From assembly GCF_041296385.1 (NCBI RefSeq), contig NC_091017.1, forward strand, positions 11,836,001 through 11,900,000: a stretch of 64,000 nucleotides of DNA, given 5' to 3'. This document shows, in pieces, positions 34,845 to 48,735 of the stretch; positions within the stretch are counted from its first letter, which is position 1; every line of letters begins with the position of its first letter. The stretch comes from Aphelocoma coerulescens. Lineage: Eukaryota > Chordata > Aves > Passeriformes > Corvidae. The position numbers and the translations under genes are program-made. Under the pieces are notes generated by a model. It was not told the origin of the DNA and did not search any database. It worked only from the letters and a program-made list of their open reading frames with translations.

Positions 34845-35542
34845 AGAGCACCGTGCTTGAGGCTGGTGCATTGAAGAAAATTAAATTAGGGCTGTATCAG
34901 TACAAAGGAGAGATTGCCATTTGCAAAACCTCGTTTCGCTTAAGTTAGTAATATTGTAAGTGTTAATTGAGTGGTCATTGGTTGCCTATCACCATCCTGA
35001 TGCACTAATTTCATCAAGTGTAAATATTGGTCACAAAAGGTGCCCATTCAGCAACCTGTTGCTGTCTCCACATGGAAGTGTCTTCCGGACGAAATCAAAA
35101 GACATTCGAAGAGCCAGGATCCGCAAAGGAACAAACTATTGCCACATGAATGGTGCTGGGCGCCATGAGGAGCAGTTAACTTTAACCTGCGCGCTGTCAG
35201 CACTCAGAAGAACAACCCCAGCATGGCAGGGGGGACTTGCAAAAGAAGGAAAGGCCCCTCACCTAGCTATAAACCACCCAAAGTGCAGAGCCAAGTTGAA
35301 AACACCACTGCTCTCAAATCAACCGTGTCAGGACAAAAAGATTTCACTGATCTCCCCCTTCCAGGTACAAACTCTTATGTGCACCACACTCAGAGGGCAA
35401 TGTGAGCTCCCCAGCGCTGTCTTTCACTCTCGCAGAGTCCAGATACTAACTTGTGAACATCCTACACAAACATTAGCTCATGAAAGTGCCAGCTTGAGCA
35501 AGAACAGCAGACCCTCCCATTGCACCCCCTTGTCATCCAGAG
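34845..35542. other. Spacer across the unit 3/unit 4 boundary
   Basis: No difference from the first complete spacer was noticed. The open frame is at 34960-35622. Confidence 0.55.
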
Positions 35543-37407
35543 TGCGGCGGTTTGTTGAAAATCATGGACTCGGAAAGACCAATGCAGCAACTGCTTTTCT
35601 CTCTCCTACTGCCTTTCCCTGAGCGAGAGGTAGATGGATGATGTGGACTTAGTGGAACAGAAAGAGTATGACTGTACTTATAAGGGAGGAAAACCCCCCA
35701 CAGCATACTGTGCTGTGTGCAGTACACGCTCTGAAAAGAGACAAAGCTGAATGCTGCCAGCGGGCTTCGGTTCTCAGACTGCTTGCATGGGCAGAGCTGC
35801 GGGCTCTTTTAAGGATGGAAACTGGCATCTGTGAGTGTAAAGAATGTGACTTTCCACACAGCTTAGAAGAAAGGTGCATAGCCCCAGTGAGAAGTGTGTA
35901 CGTGAAAGACTGGCAGAAGAAGTCGCAGTCCAGCAAGGCTGGTATCTTTTTCTTTGTGCCAAATAGGCACCTTGGGAACATGAAAGTACTTGATGGTAGC
36001 CAAACTGACAGTGAAGGCACAGAACACCGTCGGGTGTGTGCAGTGTACAGACGCAATGTAAAAGCCCTGAGTACCATTTGACTGCAGTCATAGTGCAAGT
36101 TTGCAACTGTACCATGCAAGGCCAGTGAAAGCTTCCTGTGCGGCCACATTTTCGTATTGGAGCTCGCTAGCTGGAAGTGATTCGGTTTGTCTGCAGTATC
36201 CGCTCGACTGAATGTGATGTGTCACTGGAAAGAAAAGTACAGACCAGCAGTGCGTTTGATATGGTTCAGGGGCTGCAAAGGGAATGTACAGGCCACCTCT
36301 GGGATTTTGGTCTTTGTGCATTCCCATGGCAGCAGTTCCTGGATGTTTTTGTTCTACAGTTTAGGCTCAGTGAGAGAGAAAAAATGCGAGAGCACGCATA
36401 GCAGAGCCACAGGGAGAATTGCTGAGGTATGAGTTGCGTGCTGTTCAGATACTGCCGTACCAAAGGCCTACCTAAACACTGCTGCTGATCTAGCATGTCT
36501 TTCTGTAGCAAGACTTGTTGGTACTGCAAAACAGAAGATGCGTGAGGTCAAATGAATCTGGACAGAAAATTTCAGACGAGCAGCCTATGAGTGCATGATT
36601 GAAACAGTAAATTTAGGTGACAGAATAGATCGTGGCATCGATTTGCGTAGTGTTAATATTCTCTGAAGGGAATGCAAAAAGCCAAGATGTGTTTTCCATT
36701 CTAGCTGTTCCTGACAAAAACTGAGGAATAAAACTTTCGTTCTAGATGGAATGTAACATTCAGTTCCCAGGATTTTGCACTCCAAAGTTCAACAAAAGAG
36801 TTTCCACAAGAATCTTGAGAAGAAGCACAATCACTTCCACCTAGAGCTGGAAGAGGAAGAGGCAGCGGCACAAGCAAGTGCCCTTGAGCGTCCTCCTTCC
36901 GAATGCTAGAACGTCAATTCAGCAGGCAGGAGTGCAGCAGCCACCCTTCGTCTTGCAAGCCCATACGACGCGCACACCAGCCCGGTGCTCTGCGGCTTCG
37001 TCCTTCGCCTTTTCGAGCACGCCGTACCTTCATTCTCCCGGAGGCGAACAGCGGTCTGCTTCTCGCACGGAACGCTGTGTCGGCAGCCAAGCGCTCCAGT
37101 GCACTGCTTCTGCCCAAACACGCCTGGGCCCTGCACCTCTCCTTCCCAGCGCTACGTAGCAGCACAATCTGTCCCTCTTGCGATCCCAAGCTAAGCGGAA
37201 AGCTTCTCGGCTACGTCTCCCGCAGAGAGCTGTGCCAGGACAATAAGCTTGCAAGCACTTTGCTCCTGACACTAGTGGCAACAGGGATTCGCACCACCTT
37301 CCAGGAGCAGTCCTCTTGCCTTTTACAAGGTGCAAAAGCGCCCCCTCTGTGGCGGTGCTGTCTGCCCGGTCTTTCTCGGCTCGAAGCACCACGAGGCACA
37401 CAAGACT
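35543..37407 (+). repeat. 5' diverged module block, unit 4
   Basis: No change from unit 3 was noticed when read in parallel. Confidence 0.7.
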
Positions 37408-38394
37408 CTCTCGCAAGGACCGAAATTCCCGATAGGCGTCTCTGCGCTTTCTGCAATGCTGCACGCACAAGCCCGGTGCTCTGAGGCTTCGTTCTTCGCC
37501 TTTCGTTGTCTGGGCAGAAGAGAAGCCGAGCGAGGCCATTGTGCTTTGCCGCTTGTCAGTGTGCTGTGCACGGTTTTTCCGCAGCTCGAGCTAGCGGGAG
37601 ACCCCTTCGGTTTCGCGGCGTCCACACTACCCATGGTAGCTCTCGCTCAGCGAAACTTGAAGGGGAGAAGCACTTGCTGGATGAGTCTTTCAGTGTGCAG
37701 GACTTTGAAAACACAGCAGCGCAATCGGGGCCACGAGAACGACCGCTGAGAAGTCGCTCTCGCACAGAGAACCGTGCCAGGATGACGAGCTCGCCCAGCA
37801 TTTGCCCCTGACACTTGGGGAACTCGTAGCTGCCAGTGCCTTCCAGGGGCAGTCTGCTTTCTGTCATAACCTGCATAGGGCCCGTCAGATGGTGGTGCTG
37901 TCTGCCTTCTCCTTCTTGGCCAGAGTGTACTCTGGTGCACACTGCAGTCTGGCAAGGAGCAAAGATCTTCGGTAGACATCTCGCACAGGAGAAAGTTGCC
38001 AAGAAAGAACCACGTTCTTCATCAGCCCTCCTCATGTCCCGATTGGGGTGCTGCCTTCAAAGCCTTGCACATTGAAAGACTTCTCCAGCAAGTGCTTCTC
38101 CCCTGGCGCACTTCGCTGAGTGAGAGCTGCATGGGCAGCGTGGACTGAGCGAAACCGAAAGGGTGTCGCTGTAGCTCGAGCTGAGCAAAGAAACCGTGCA
38201 CGGTGCACCGTTGGTGGGTGCAGCATGCACGCGGAAAAGCAGCAAAGTTCACTGCCATCGCTGGCCTTCTCTTCAGTCCAGACCACTTAAGGCAAACAAT
38301 TTAGCTGCAGAGCACTGGGCTTGCGTGTGCAGTGCACCAAATTGCCCAAGACCAGCAAGGGCTCGTTCACAAGCAGAGTCGGCTGAGAGCATTC
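37408..38394. repeat. Imperfect palindrome, unit 4 (36-bp match lost)
   Basis: The left arm is unchanged, but the right arm reads CTGGCGCAC in place of CTTCAAG. The perfect match is therefore shortened to its monomer-proximal part. Confidence 0.78.
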
Positions 38395-39226
38395 TTGCTT
38401 GCTCCAGAAAGGAAGCCGCAGCTATAGTGCTTCATCCCACAGCGTGGACATAGGCACTTTCCTAGTTGTTCAGCCTTGCAGAGTCCCTGCAACTAGAGCT
38501 CAGCCAGGAGCAGGCGTCAAAGCAGAAGGCTTTCCTAAAGCACGCCTCTCCAACCAGCCTTCGGAAATCGCAAATGACACTGTGGCTCTGTGCCTTTCTT
38601 CTAAGACAGACGCCCACCTTGCTTTCACTCTCGCAGCTCCCTTGGCAGCCTCCAGCAGCTGCTTTCCTGGAGAACGGCCCGAGAAGTAGAAGCCAGGGCT
38701 GGGCTGCACCTTCGCCTTCCGCACGTAAGCGGCACCAGACTCACCGGTGCGCTCTGTTCTTCCCTCCTCCGCTGCATGCTACTACCATCGTGTTCTCGGA
38801 AAGACGGAGACTGAAGGGAAGCGCAAATGCTTCCACAGAGAGCTACAAGAGGAATAGGCAGCAGCAGCACAGGCAAGTGCCGTGGAACTTCCTCCTTCCC
38901 AAGGCTATAACGTCAATTCAGCAGGCAGGAGAGTGGCAGCCACGCTCGTCTTGCAGCCCGTACAACGAGCACGCGAGCCCGGCGCTCCGCGGCTTCGTTC
39001 TTCGCCTTTTCGAGCACGCCGTACCTTCGTTCCCCCGGAGGCGGACGGTCTTCTGCTTCTCGCCCGGAACACTGTGCCCGGCAGTGCAGCGCTTTCTGCG
39101 GCAAGCTGCAAAGCGCCCGTCAGATGGCGATGCTGTCTGCCCGCTCCTCGGCTCGAGTGTACTCCGGCGCACGCTGCCGTCTCGCAAGGAGCAAAGAGCT
39201 TCGGTAGACATCTCGCACAGGAGAAA
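37995..39226 (+). repeat. 1.23-kb monomer, unit 4 copy 1 (type b)
   Basis: Length 1232 bp. The first-monomer variant CTTCAAG is replaced by CTGGCGCAC, and GGACTGAGC appears near 38144. It has GGCAAGT and TGCCCGG. Confidence 0.93.
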
Positions 39227-40458
39227 GTTGCCAAGAAAGAACCACGTTCTTCATCAGCCCTCCTCATGTCCCGATTGGGGTGCTGCCTTCAAAGCCTTGC
39301 ACATTGAAAGACTTCTCCAGCAAGTGCTTCTCCCCTGGCGCACTTCGCTGAGTGAGAGCTGCATGGGCAGCGTGGGCTCAGCGAAACCGAAAGGGTGTCG
39401 CTGTAGCTCGAGCTGAGCAAAGAAACCGTGCTCGGTGCACCGTTGGTGGGTGCAGCATGCACGCGGAAAAGCAGCAAAGTTCACTGCCATCGCTGGCCTT
39501 CTCTTCAGTCCAGACCACTTAAGGCAAACAATTTAGCTGCAGAGCACTGGGCTTGCGTGTGCAGTGCACCAAATTGCCCAAGACCAGCAAGGGCTCGTTC
39601 ACAAGCAGAGTCGGCTGAGAGCATTCTTGCTTGCTCCAGAAAGGAAGCCGCAGCTATAGTGCTTCATCCCACAGCGTGGACATAGGCACTTTCCTAGTTG
39701 TTCAGCCTTGCAGAGTCCCTGCAACTAGAGCTCAGCCAGGAGCAGGCGTCAAAGCAGAAGGCTTTCCTAAAGCACGCCTCTCCAACCAGCCTTCGGAAAT
39801 CGCAAATGACACTGTGGCTCTGTGCCTTTCTTCTAAGACAGACGCCCACCTTGCTTTCACTCTCGCAGCTCCCTTGGCAGCCTCCAGCAGCTGCTTTCCT
39901 GGAGAACGGCCCGAGAAGTAGAAGCCAGGGCTGGGCTGCACCTTCGCCTTCCGCACGTAAGCGGCACCAGACTCACCGGTGCGCTCTGTTCTTCCCTCCT
40001 CCGCTGCATGCTACTACCATCGTGTTCTCGGAAAGACGGAGACTGAAGGGAAGCGCAAATGCTTCCACAGAGAGCTACAAGAGGAATAGGCAGCAGCAGC
40101 ACAGGAAAGTGCCGTGGAACTTCCTCCTTCCCAAGGCTATAACGTCAATTCAGCAGGCAGGAGAGTGGCAGCCACGCTCGTCTTGCAGCCCGTACAACGA
40201 GCACGCGAGCCCGGCGCTCCGCGGCTTCGTTCTTCGCCTTTTCGAGCACGCCGTACCTTCGTTCCCCCGGAGGCGGACGGTCTTCTGCTTCTCGCCCGGA
40301 ACACTGTGCCCGGCAGTGCAGCGCTTTCTGCGGCAAGCTGCAAAGCGCCCGTCAGATGGCGATGCTGTCTGCCCGCTCCTCGGCTCGAGTGTACTCCGGC
40401 GCACGCTGCCGTCTCGCAAGGAGCAAAGAGCTTCGGTAGACATCTCGCACAGGAGAAA
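39227..40458 (+). repeat. 1.23-kb monomer, unit 4 copy 2 (type c)
   Basis: GGAAAGT and TGCCCGG. It shares GGGCTCAGC and GCTCGGTGC with the equivalent copy of unit 5. Confidence 0.93.
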
Positions 40459-40647
40459 GGTGCCAGGACGACACCACATTCCTCCTCACCCCTTCTCGTG
40501 GCCCACATTGTGGTGCTGCCTTCAAAGCCGTGCGCATTGAAAGACTCTTCCAGCAAGTGCTTCTCCCCTGGCACACTTCGCTCAGCGACAGCTACGTGGG
40601 CAGCGTGGACTCAGCGAAACTGAAAGGGTGTCCTTGTAGCTCGAGCT

Positions 40648-41302
40648 TGTTGGAGAGGATGAAAGTTTGGTAAGAAAGTTTCACAGCTATGTAAGCTTGA
40701 CAGAAAGATCTCTGAATGTAGAAACTTAGCATGAGGTAGAAATGGAAACGAGTTTTGATAGAGAGTAAAAGGTGTTTTGCTGAAACACTGATCACTGAAT
40801 AACTGAGAAGGCAAAGGTTGGAGATTGAGTTGGAAGGAGATGTTTTTTATTAGGACACCGGTATGTGAGTACAAACAAGCACATGTTTTTCACCAAGTAA
40901 ATAAGTCTCAAGAAGGCCATAAGGAAATAGAAAACATGTTTTTACCAAAAAGAGAGCTATCGCAGGCAAACAAGAAATGTCGATGTAGCAAGAAGAAGAG
41001 AGGTCTGAGAATTTTCCACTGTAAGCTTAAATTGTAACATACTTACTCTTGTGATTGGATAAGAATGACTATAATATGGTAATGGTAGTAGTCATGATAG
41101 GCTACAGGCAAATGTAAAGGTATTGTTGTATGGTGCTTATTGGTTGCTATGTATTGAGATACTCAGCAAAGAAAAATACATAATGCTTTCTAACTTGAAC
41201 AGAAAGCGGCTCCAGGTATGCCTACCAGCTGTAGCTGACAGCTGTAGGGCTGGCTCTGGATACCCACTCCCTGAAATGCTGTAACTTCGCCTATGCAATA
41301 CA
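40648..41302. mobile_element. Probable LTR-derived insert, unit 4
   Basis: No difference from the unit 1 copy was noticed. Confidence 0.45.
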
Positions 41303-41354
41303 CAGCTTTCAAGAGAGCCGCCTGAAGTCCAGACACCCTTCGCGAGCCTTTCTC

Positions 41355-43379
41355 CTATAGAGCTGTGGAAAGAAATCGTGCACGCTACACCGAGGGTGCG
41401 TGCAGCATGCACGAGCAAAAGCGGCAAAGTTCAGTGCCCTCGCTGGGCTTCCCTTCCGTGCGGATAACGTGAGGCGAAAAATGAAGCCGCAGAGCACCGG
41501 GCTTGCAGGTGCAGTGCACCGAGTTGCAGAAGTCCAGCAGGCTCGTTCACAAGCCAAGCCGGCTGAGGGAGTCCTCGCGTCTCCAAAAGGGAACGCGGAG
41601 CCGTAGCACTTCATCCCACAGCGTGGACATAGGCACTTCCCTAGTCGTTCAGCCTTGCAGAGTCCCTGCAGCTAGAGCTCACCCAGGAGCAGGCGTCAAA
41701 GCAGAAGGCCCTCCTAAAGCACCCTTTCTCCAAGCAGCCTCCTGAAAGGGCGCATCACAGTGCGGCTCTGCGCCTTTCTTCTAAGACAGACGCCCGCTAT
41801 ACTTTCGTGCTCGCAGCTCCCTTGGCAGCCTCCAGCAGCTACTCTCCTGGAGAACGGCCGTAGACGTCAAAGCCAGTGCTGGGCTGCACCTCCGCCCTCC
41901 CCAGGTAAGCAACAGCGAACTCACCGGTGCACTCTGTACTTCCCTCCTCCGCTTGCATCCTACATGCATTCGTGTTCTCCGAAACTCAGAGACTGAAGGG
42001 AAGGGCAATTGCTTCCCCAGATAGCTGCAAGGGCACTAGGCAGCAGCAGCACAAATTTCACATGACCTGATGCACTGTAGAGATATTACCCTGTTACCCC
42101 TCCTTTCTCCTCGTCCTCGACCAATTGTGGTGGGATGTCGAAAGGCTTGGCCAGCGAAAAGCTCATCCAGCAAGGGCGTCTCTCTTGACGCATTTCCCTG
42201 ACCGAGAGCTACACAGATGGTCTGGACACTGTAAAACAGCAAGAAAATAATTCTATGTCCAGCTGAGGAAAATCCGTGCACAGAAAAATGTAGATGCCTG
42301 CAGTAAACAATCTGAAGAGCGGCAAAGCTCCAAGCCATCGCTGCGCTTCAGTCCTGTCCGGACCACAGAAGGCGAAGAACGAAGCAGCTGGGCACCGGCT
42401 TCATGGACTCAGTGGCGCGACTTGCAAACGTCCAGCCAAGAGCTGCTTCAACAAGCAGATTCAGCCGAGAATGCTCTGCCTGCACTTTCCCTCGCAGCGC
42501 TAGGCAGCACCACGTTCTGTTTGCGTGGCAGCCTGATTCTTAACGGAAAGATTCTCAATGCCTGTGTCTGGCACAGAGAACGGTTTTAGGTCAGCAAGCT
42601 CACCCGGCGCTTACCCTCGACGCGTGCAAACCTGTATTTGCACCGCATTCCAGTGGCAGCCCTCTTTCCTTTCCAGCCGGCACAGCGCCGTCAGATCGCG
42701 GTGCTCTCTGCACCTGCCTTCTCGCTTCCAAGTGCCACCGCGCACATTACAGCCTTGCAGGGAGCGAAGAGGCGGAGAGGCGTCTCGCAAAGAAGAACGT
42801 GCCGGGACGAAAAGGTGCTCTTTCCTTTCTCCTCCTCCTTTGCCCGAATGGTGGTGCTGTGTTGAAAGGCTTGGCCAGCGAAAAGCTCATCCAGCAAGTG
42901 TTTCTCTCCTGACGCCTTTCGCTGAGCGAGAGAGCTACACGGACACTTTCGACTCGGGGAAACAGCAAGAGAATGACTGTACGTCGAGCTGAGGAAAAGC
43001 CGTGCACAGCAGCCTGTGGCTGCGTGCAGTGTTCACGCTGAAGAGCGGCAAAGCTCCAAGCCATCGCTGCGCTTCAGTCCTGTCCGGACCACAGAAGGCG
43101 AAGAACGAAGCAGCTGGGCACCGGCTTCATGGGCTCAGTGGAGCGACTTGCAAATGTCCAGCCAAGAGCTGCTTCAACAAGCAGATTCAGCTGAGAATGC
43201 TCTGCCTGCTTCAACAAAGTAAGGCGCAGCCCTTGCACTGCAGCACACTGCCTGGCCAGAAACAGGTTCTTACACCTTCAGTGCTGCCGAGCCCACGCAG
43301 CTTGAGCACACCCAGAAGGACGCGTCCAGAAAGAAGGCGTTCTTCGAGTGCCTTGTCCTTCCTTGTTCTGTCTTTCATC
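41355..43379 (+). repeat. 3' diverged module block, unit 4
   Basis: No change from unit 2 was noticed. Confidence 0.75.
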
Positions 43380-43581
43380 TGCACCTGAAACAGTGGGTCT
43401 ACGTGTTTTCCTTCCCAGGGAAAAGAACTTTCATTCTTGTCCAGGAGTCTATGGCTAAAATGGTGATTGCATGTCCCATATCCAATACAACCAAGGATTA
43501 CTCCCGGAGGAAAGCTGCCAGGACAGATGGGTCTTGCTGGCTTTGACCACCCCTGGGCCACCTCTCATATTCTCCTGAAAC

Positions 43582-44888
43582 AGTGGGGTACATGAAGGCA
43601 TTGCCATACCTGATCATCCCTTGCCATGCAGAGCCCAGCCTTGCATTGCCTTACAGACACCTCTGTGTACCTCCCTTGCCCTTCCTATGTCTCCATTGCA
43701 TGGCCTTGTTCACCAATCTCCCACCTTGACTTTCTTACCCCTTGTTTCCTGGTCTTGTCTTGCCTGCTTCTCCTATGACTCTCTTGGCCTTGCCTAAGTC
43801 TCTCTTGCCTTGCTTTGCAAAGCCAACACTTGCCTTGCCCTGCTACCCCTCTTTCCCTCGCCTAGTCTACCCACACCTACCCACCTTTGACTGGCCTATC
43901 CATCCGATCATCACCTTTTCTGCACCACCCCTCCATGCTCTTGTCTTGCCTTGGCCTGCCTACCCTTCCCTTGCCTTGCACTGCCTTGCATAACCCTTGC
44001 CCTTCTTGACATTTGTGCCCCTTTCCAACATGGCCTTGCTTTCCTTTGCCTACCCCTCCCAATCCCTGCTTTGCCTACAGATTCCTGGCCTTCTTTTGTC
44101 TACCACTCCTTTGCCTTTTGTGGGAACCAACAGCTGGTCTGAAGGCCTCACAGACATTTCCGTTGATACAATCATTTTGTACCCGTGAGAATTGCAGAAG
44201 CAAGAAGATAAACAACAGAAAGAAGTTGTAACAGCTGCAAAAGGGACGATACTGGCTGATGTTTAGCAAAGAATGTGTGTACACTATAGACAACCAATAG
44301 TATTGTATTATAGCAAAATAATAGTCCATGCACATGTAGCTAAAAAAGTGCATAAGAGAAGATGCATAAATAATACAAGTGGTTTTTTGCCATTGCTCGG
44401 GGCAGAGAGTGTATGTGTGTCGTGACCGTCTCAACAGCAACAGCCTTGCACTGCCTTTCATAACCAGCCCCTGCCTACTGCCTCCTTCCCTGGCCTTCCA
44501 TGTCTTGTCTTCCTCTCCTTTGATTTAACTTGCTTCTCCTATCTCTCCCTTGCTTGCCTTACTCCACTGACCTTTCTGTGTTCTTGCCTTGACTTGCCTA
44601 GCTGTTCCTTGCTTCACATTGCTTTGTGTAAGCATTCCCTGTTTTTATTTGCCTACCCCTTTCTTGCCTGGCCTTTCCTTGCCTAGCCTTTCTTGTCTTT
44701 GCCTGCCCTCTGCATCACTGGACTTACCTTCCTATGCCCTGCCTTCCCTACAACTTCTGGGCCTTCTCTTGCCTCGCACTCATTGGCCCTACTTTGCTGC
44801 CTGCTCACTGCTCTTGCTTTGCTTTCCCTAACTTTCCCTTGACTTGACTAGAATTGCCTAAACTTGCTTTGACTGCATTGCCTTGCCT
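43582..44888 (+). repeat. TTGCC-rich pyrimidine tract, unit 4
   Basis: Same length as in unit 1 and no change noticed. Confidence 0.9.
44119..44442 (+). mobile_element. Solo LTR-like insert, unit 4
   Basis: No change from the unit 1 copy was noticed. Confidence 0.55.
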
Positions 44889-44892
44889 GCAT

Positions 44893-45027
44893 GGAAGAAA
44901 AGGCAAGGCAGGGCAAAGCAAGGAAATCATAGGCAGGGCAGGGCAAGGGAGACATAGGCAAGAGAGACGTAGCCAAGGAAGGCAAAGCAAGGGTAGGCTA
45001 GGAAAAACCAGGCAATGGTACTGAAGG
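44893..45027 (-). repeat. GGCAA purine tract, unit 4
   Basis: No change from unit 1 was noticed. Confidence 0.88.
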
Positions 45028-45081
45028 CAACGCAAGGCCAAGTGACTCATAATGCCTTTCCTTGGAATGCAAAGGTCTGAA

Positions 45082-46172
45082 TCCCAGTGTTGGTGGAGCA
45101 GATGATAAGGTCCCATGGGGAAGTAAACTCAACTGAGACATTTCTCTCCTGGCACCTCTTGTGTAGGAGCAATTCTTAGATATATTCAATATTGGCGGTA
45201 GCACGCCAGTTCCTCAGAGAGGATGACAATGCTTTTCCATGGGAAGGAAAGCACCTAGCCCCAGTGTTTCAGGTGCACATAAGAAGCTGCCTAGTGGAGG
45301 TAAAGGGTAGCAGCAACTTTCTGTCCTGGCATATTTGGTGTAGAAGCACTGCCTTGATTTGTACAAGTATGGAGTTGCTACGCCCTATTTTCAAGGCAGT
45401 CTCCTGAAAAAGTCAATTTTGGCATGTCGTTTCCACTTCTGAAAGGTGGTCTTCTGAACTCTTGGCAGTAAGCCAAGACAAGCAGCTATGCTCATCCTTG
45501 GTGTGCAGCTGATTTAGACACCAGGGCAGGTAATGTCCAGTAACAGTGTTCTGGCACATTGGATGGGAGCAGTTCCTGGATGTTTTCTATTTTGGAGGAG
45601 GAGATCCCAGTTCTTCTGAGATGGGCTCATAGTTTCTCTCTTTGGCAAAGAAAGCAGTTTTGGATCTGCATGTAGGGTGTTCTCAGCGAATTAATGGCTT
45701 TTCCTCATGGGCAGTTCTGTGGGCTATAGCTGTTGAACTGTTAGAGAAGGAATGAAAAAGCCAAGCTGTTGAATAAATTTGCATCCTGCTGACTTTAGCA
45801 GCCCCTGATAAAATTCTGTTTGCATCCTGACTCTGTGAGACTGAAGGATTATGATGGTACTTAAAGCTGAGGAGGAAAGTGCACATAGAAGAGCATGTGA
45901 ATTTAATGGCTCTTCCTAGTAGGCAGTTCTCTGGGCTAGAGCTGTTGAACTGTTAGAGAGGGAATGCAAGAGCCAAGCTTCTGAGCTCTTTTCCCTGCTA
46001 CCTTTAAAGTATGAGCATTCCCTGGTGCTCTCCTATTTGGATAATAAGTTAGAGTGGGTTTCACATTCACTTTGAAGAATAGAAACAGCGCCATGTGAAC
46101 CTGTGCCATCAGCTTTCCTTTCCAACTAAATGTTCCTACTTGCAATCTTGCAATTCTTACTTGCAATCATGC
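45082..46172 (+). repeat. Degenerate ~200-bp tandem array, unit 4
   Basis: T at 45308, the same variant as in unit 3. Confidence 0.65.
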
Positions 46173-46870
46173 AGAGCACCGTGCTTGAGGCTGGTGCATT
46201 GAAGAAAATTAAATTAGGGCTGTATCAGTACAAAGGAGAGATTGCCATTTGCAAAACCTCGTTTCGCTTAAGTTAGTAATATTGTAAGTGTTAATTGAGT
46301 GGTCATTGGTTGCCTATCACCATCCTGATGCACTAATTTCATCAAGTGTAAATATTGGTCACAAAAGGTGCCCATTCAGCAACCTGTTGCTGTCTCCACA
46401 TGGAAGTGTCTTCCGGACGAAATCAAAAGACATTCGAAGAGCCAGGATCCGCAAAGGAACAAACTATTGCCACATGAATGGTGCTGGGCGCCATGAGGAG
46501 CAGTTAACTTTAACCTGCGCGCTGTCAGCACTCAGAAGAACAACCCCAGCATGGCAGGGGGGACTTGCAAAAGAAGGAAAGGCCCCTCACCTAGCTATAA
46601 ACCACCCAAAGTGCAGAGCCAAGTTGAAAACACCACTGCTCTCAAATCAACCGTGTCAGGACAAAAAGATTTCACTGATCTCCCCCTTCCAGGTACAAAC
46701 TCTTATGTGCACCACACTCAGAGGGCAATGTGAGCTCCCCAGCGCTGTCTTTCACTCTCGCAGAGTCCAGATACTAACTTGTGAACATCCTACACAAACA
46801 TTAGCTCATGAAAGTGCCAGCTTGAGCAAGAACAGCAGACCCTCCCATTGCACCCCCTTGTCATCCAGAG
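46173..46870. other. Spacer across the unit 4/unit 5 boundary
   Basis: No difference from the first complete spacer was noticed. The open frame is at 46288-46950. Confidence 0.55.
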
Positions 46871-48735
46871 TGCGGCGGTTTGTTGAAAATCATGGACTCG
46901 GAAAGACCAATGCAGCAACTGCTTTTCTCTCTCCTACTGCCTTTCCCTGAGCGAGAGGTAGATGGATGATGTGGACTTAGTGGAACAGAAAGAGTATGAC
47001 TGTACTTATAAGGGAGGAAAACCCCCCACAGCATACTGTGCTGTGTGCAGTACACGCTCTGAAAAGAGACAAAGCTGAATGCTGCCAGCGGGCTTCGGTT
47101 CTCAGACTGCTTGCATGGGCAGAGCTGCGGGCTCTTTTAAGGATGGAAACTGGCATCTGTGAGTGTAAAGAATGTGACTTTCCACACAGCTTAGAAGAAA
47201 GGTGCATAGCCCCAGTGAGAAGTGTGTACGTGAAAGACTGGCAGAAGAAGTCGCAGTCCAGCAAGGCTGGTATCTTTTTCTTTGTGCCAAATAGGCACCT
47301 TGGGAACATGAAAGTACTTGATGGTAGCCAAACTGACAGTGAAGGCACAGAACACCGTCGGGTGTGTGCAGTGTACAGACGCAATGTAAAAGCCCTGAGT
47401 ACCATTTGACTGCAGTCATAGTGCAAGTTTGCAACTGTACCATGCAAGGCCAGTGAAAGCTTCCTGTGCGGCCACATTTTCGTATTGGAGCTCGCTAGCT
47501 GGAAGTGATTCGGTTTGTCTGCAGTATCCGCTCGACTGAATGTGATGTGTCACTGGAAAGAAAAGTACAGACCAGCAGTGCGTTTGATATGGTTCAGGGG
47601 CTGCAAAGGGAATGTACAGGCCACCTCTGGGATTTTGGTCTTTGTGCATTCCCATGGCAGCAGTTCCTGGATGTTTTTGTTCTACAGTTTAGGCTCAGTG
47701 AGAGAGAAAAAATGCGAGAGCACGCATAGCAGAGCCACAGGGAGAATTGCTGAGGTATGAGTTGCGTGCTGTTCAGATACTGCCGTACCAAAGGCCTACC
47801 TAAACACTGCTGCTGATCTAGCATGTCTTTCTGTAGCAAGACTTGTTGGTACTGCAAAACAGAAGATGCGTGAGGTCAAATGAATCTGGACAGAAAATTT
47901 CAGACGAGCAGCCTATGAGTGCATGATTGAAACAGTAAATTTAGGTGACAGAATAGATCGTGGCATCGATTTGCGTAGTGTTAATATTCTCTGAAGGGAA
48001 TGCAAAAAGCCAAGATGTGTTTTCCATTCTAGCTGTTCCTGACAAAAACTGAGGAATAAAACTTTCGTTCTAGATGGAATGTAACATTCAGTTCCCAGGA
48101 TTTTGCACTCCAAAGTTCAACAAAAGAGTTTCCACAAGAATCTTGAGAAGAAGCACAATCACTTCCACCTAGAGCTGGAAGAGGAAGAGGCAGCGGCACA
48201 AGCAAGTGCCCTTGAGCGTCCTCCTTCCGAATGCTAGAACGTCAATTCAGCAGGCAGGAGTGCAGCAGCCACCCTTCGTCTTGCAAGCCCATACGACGCG
48301 CACACCAGCCCGGTGCTCTGCGGCTTCGTCCTTCGCCTTTTCGAGCACGCCGTACCTTCATTCTCCCGGAGGCGAACAGCGGTCTGCTTCTCGCACGGAA
48401 CGCTGTGTCGGCAGCCAAGCGCTCCAGTGCACTGCTTCTGCCCAAACACGCCTGGGCCCTGCACCTCTCCTTCCCAGCGCTACGTAGCAGCACAATCTGT
48501 CCCTCTTGCGATCCCAAGCTAAGCGGAAAGCTTCTCGGCTACGTCTCCCGCAGAGAGCTGTGCCAGGACAATAAGCTTGCAAGCACTTTGCTCCTGACAC
48601 TAGTGGCAACAGGGATTCGCACCACCTTCCAGGAGCAGTCCTCTTGCCTTTTACAAGGTGCAAAAGCGCCCCCTCTGTGGCGGTGCTGTCTGCCCGGTCT
48701 TTCTCGGCTCGAAGCACCACGAGGCACACAAGACT
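46871..48735 (+). repeat. 5' diverged module block, unit 5
   Basis: No change from unit 4 was noticed when read in parallel. Confidence 0.7.

Larger units (their letters stand above)
23887..35213 (+). repeat. Macrosatellite unit 3 (two monomers)
   Basis: Length 11327 bp. It differs from unit 2 at very few sites. Among those seen are TGCCCGG instead of TGCTCGG in the second monomer, and T at 33980, shared with unit 4 (45308) but not with units 1, 2 or 5. Confidence 0.95.
35214..46541 (+). repeat. Macrosatellite unit 4 (two monomers)
   Basis: Length 11328 bp. The extra base lies in the first monomer, where the CTTCAAG version seen in units 1-3 is replaced by the CTGGCGCAC version of internal monomers. 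It shares with unit 5 a GGACTGAGC variant near 38144, GGGCTCAGC near 39375 and GCTCGGTGC near 39429. T at 37917 is private. Confidence 0.95.
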
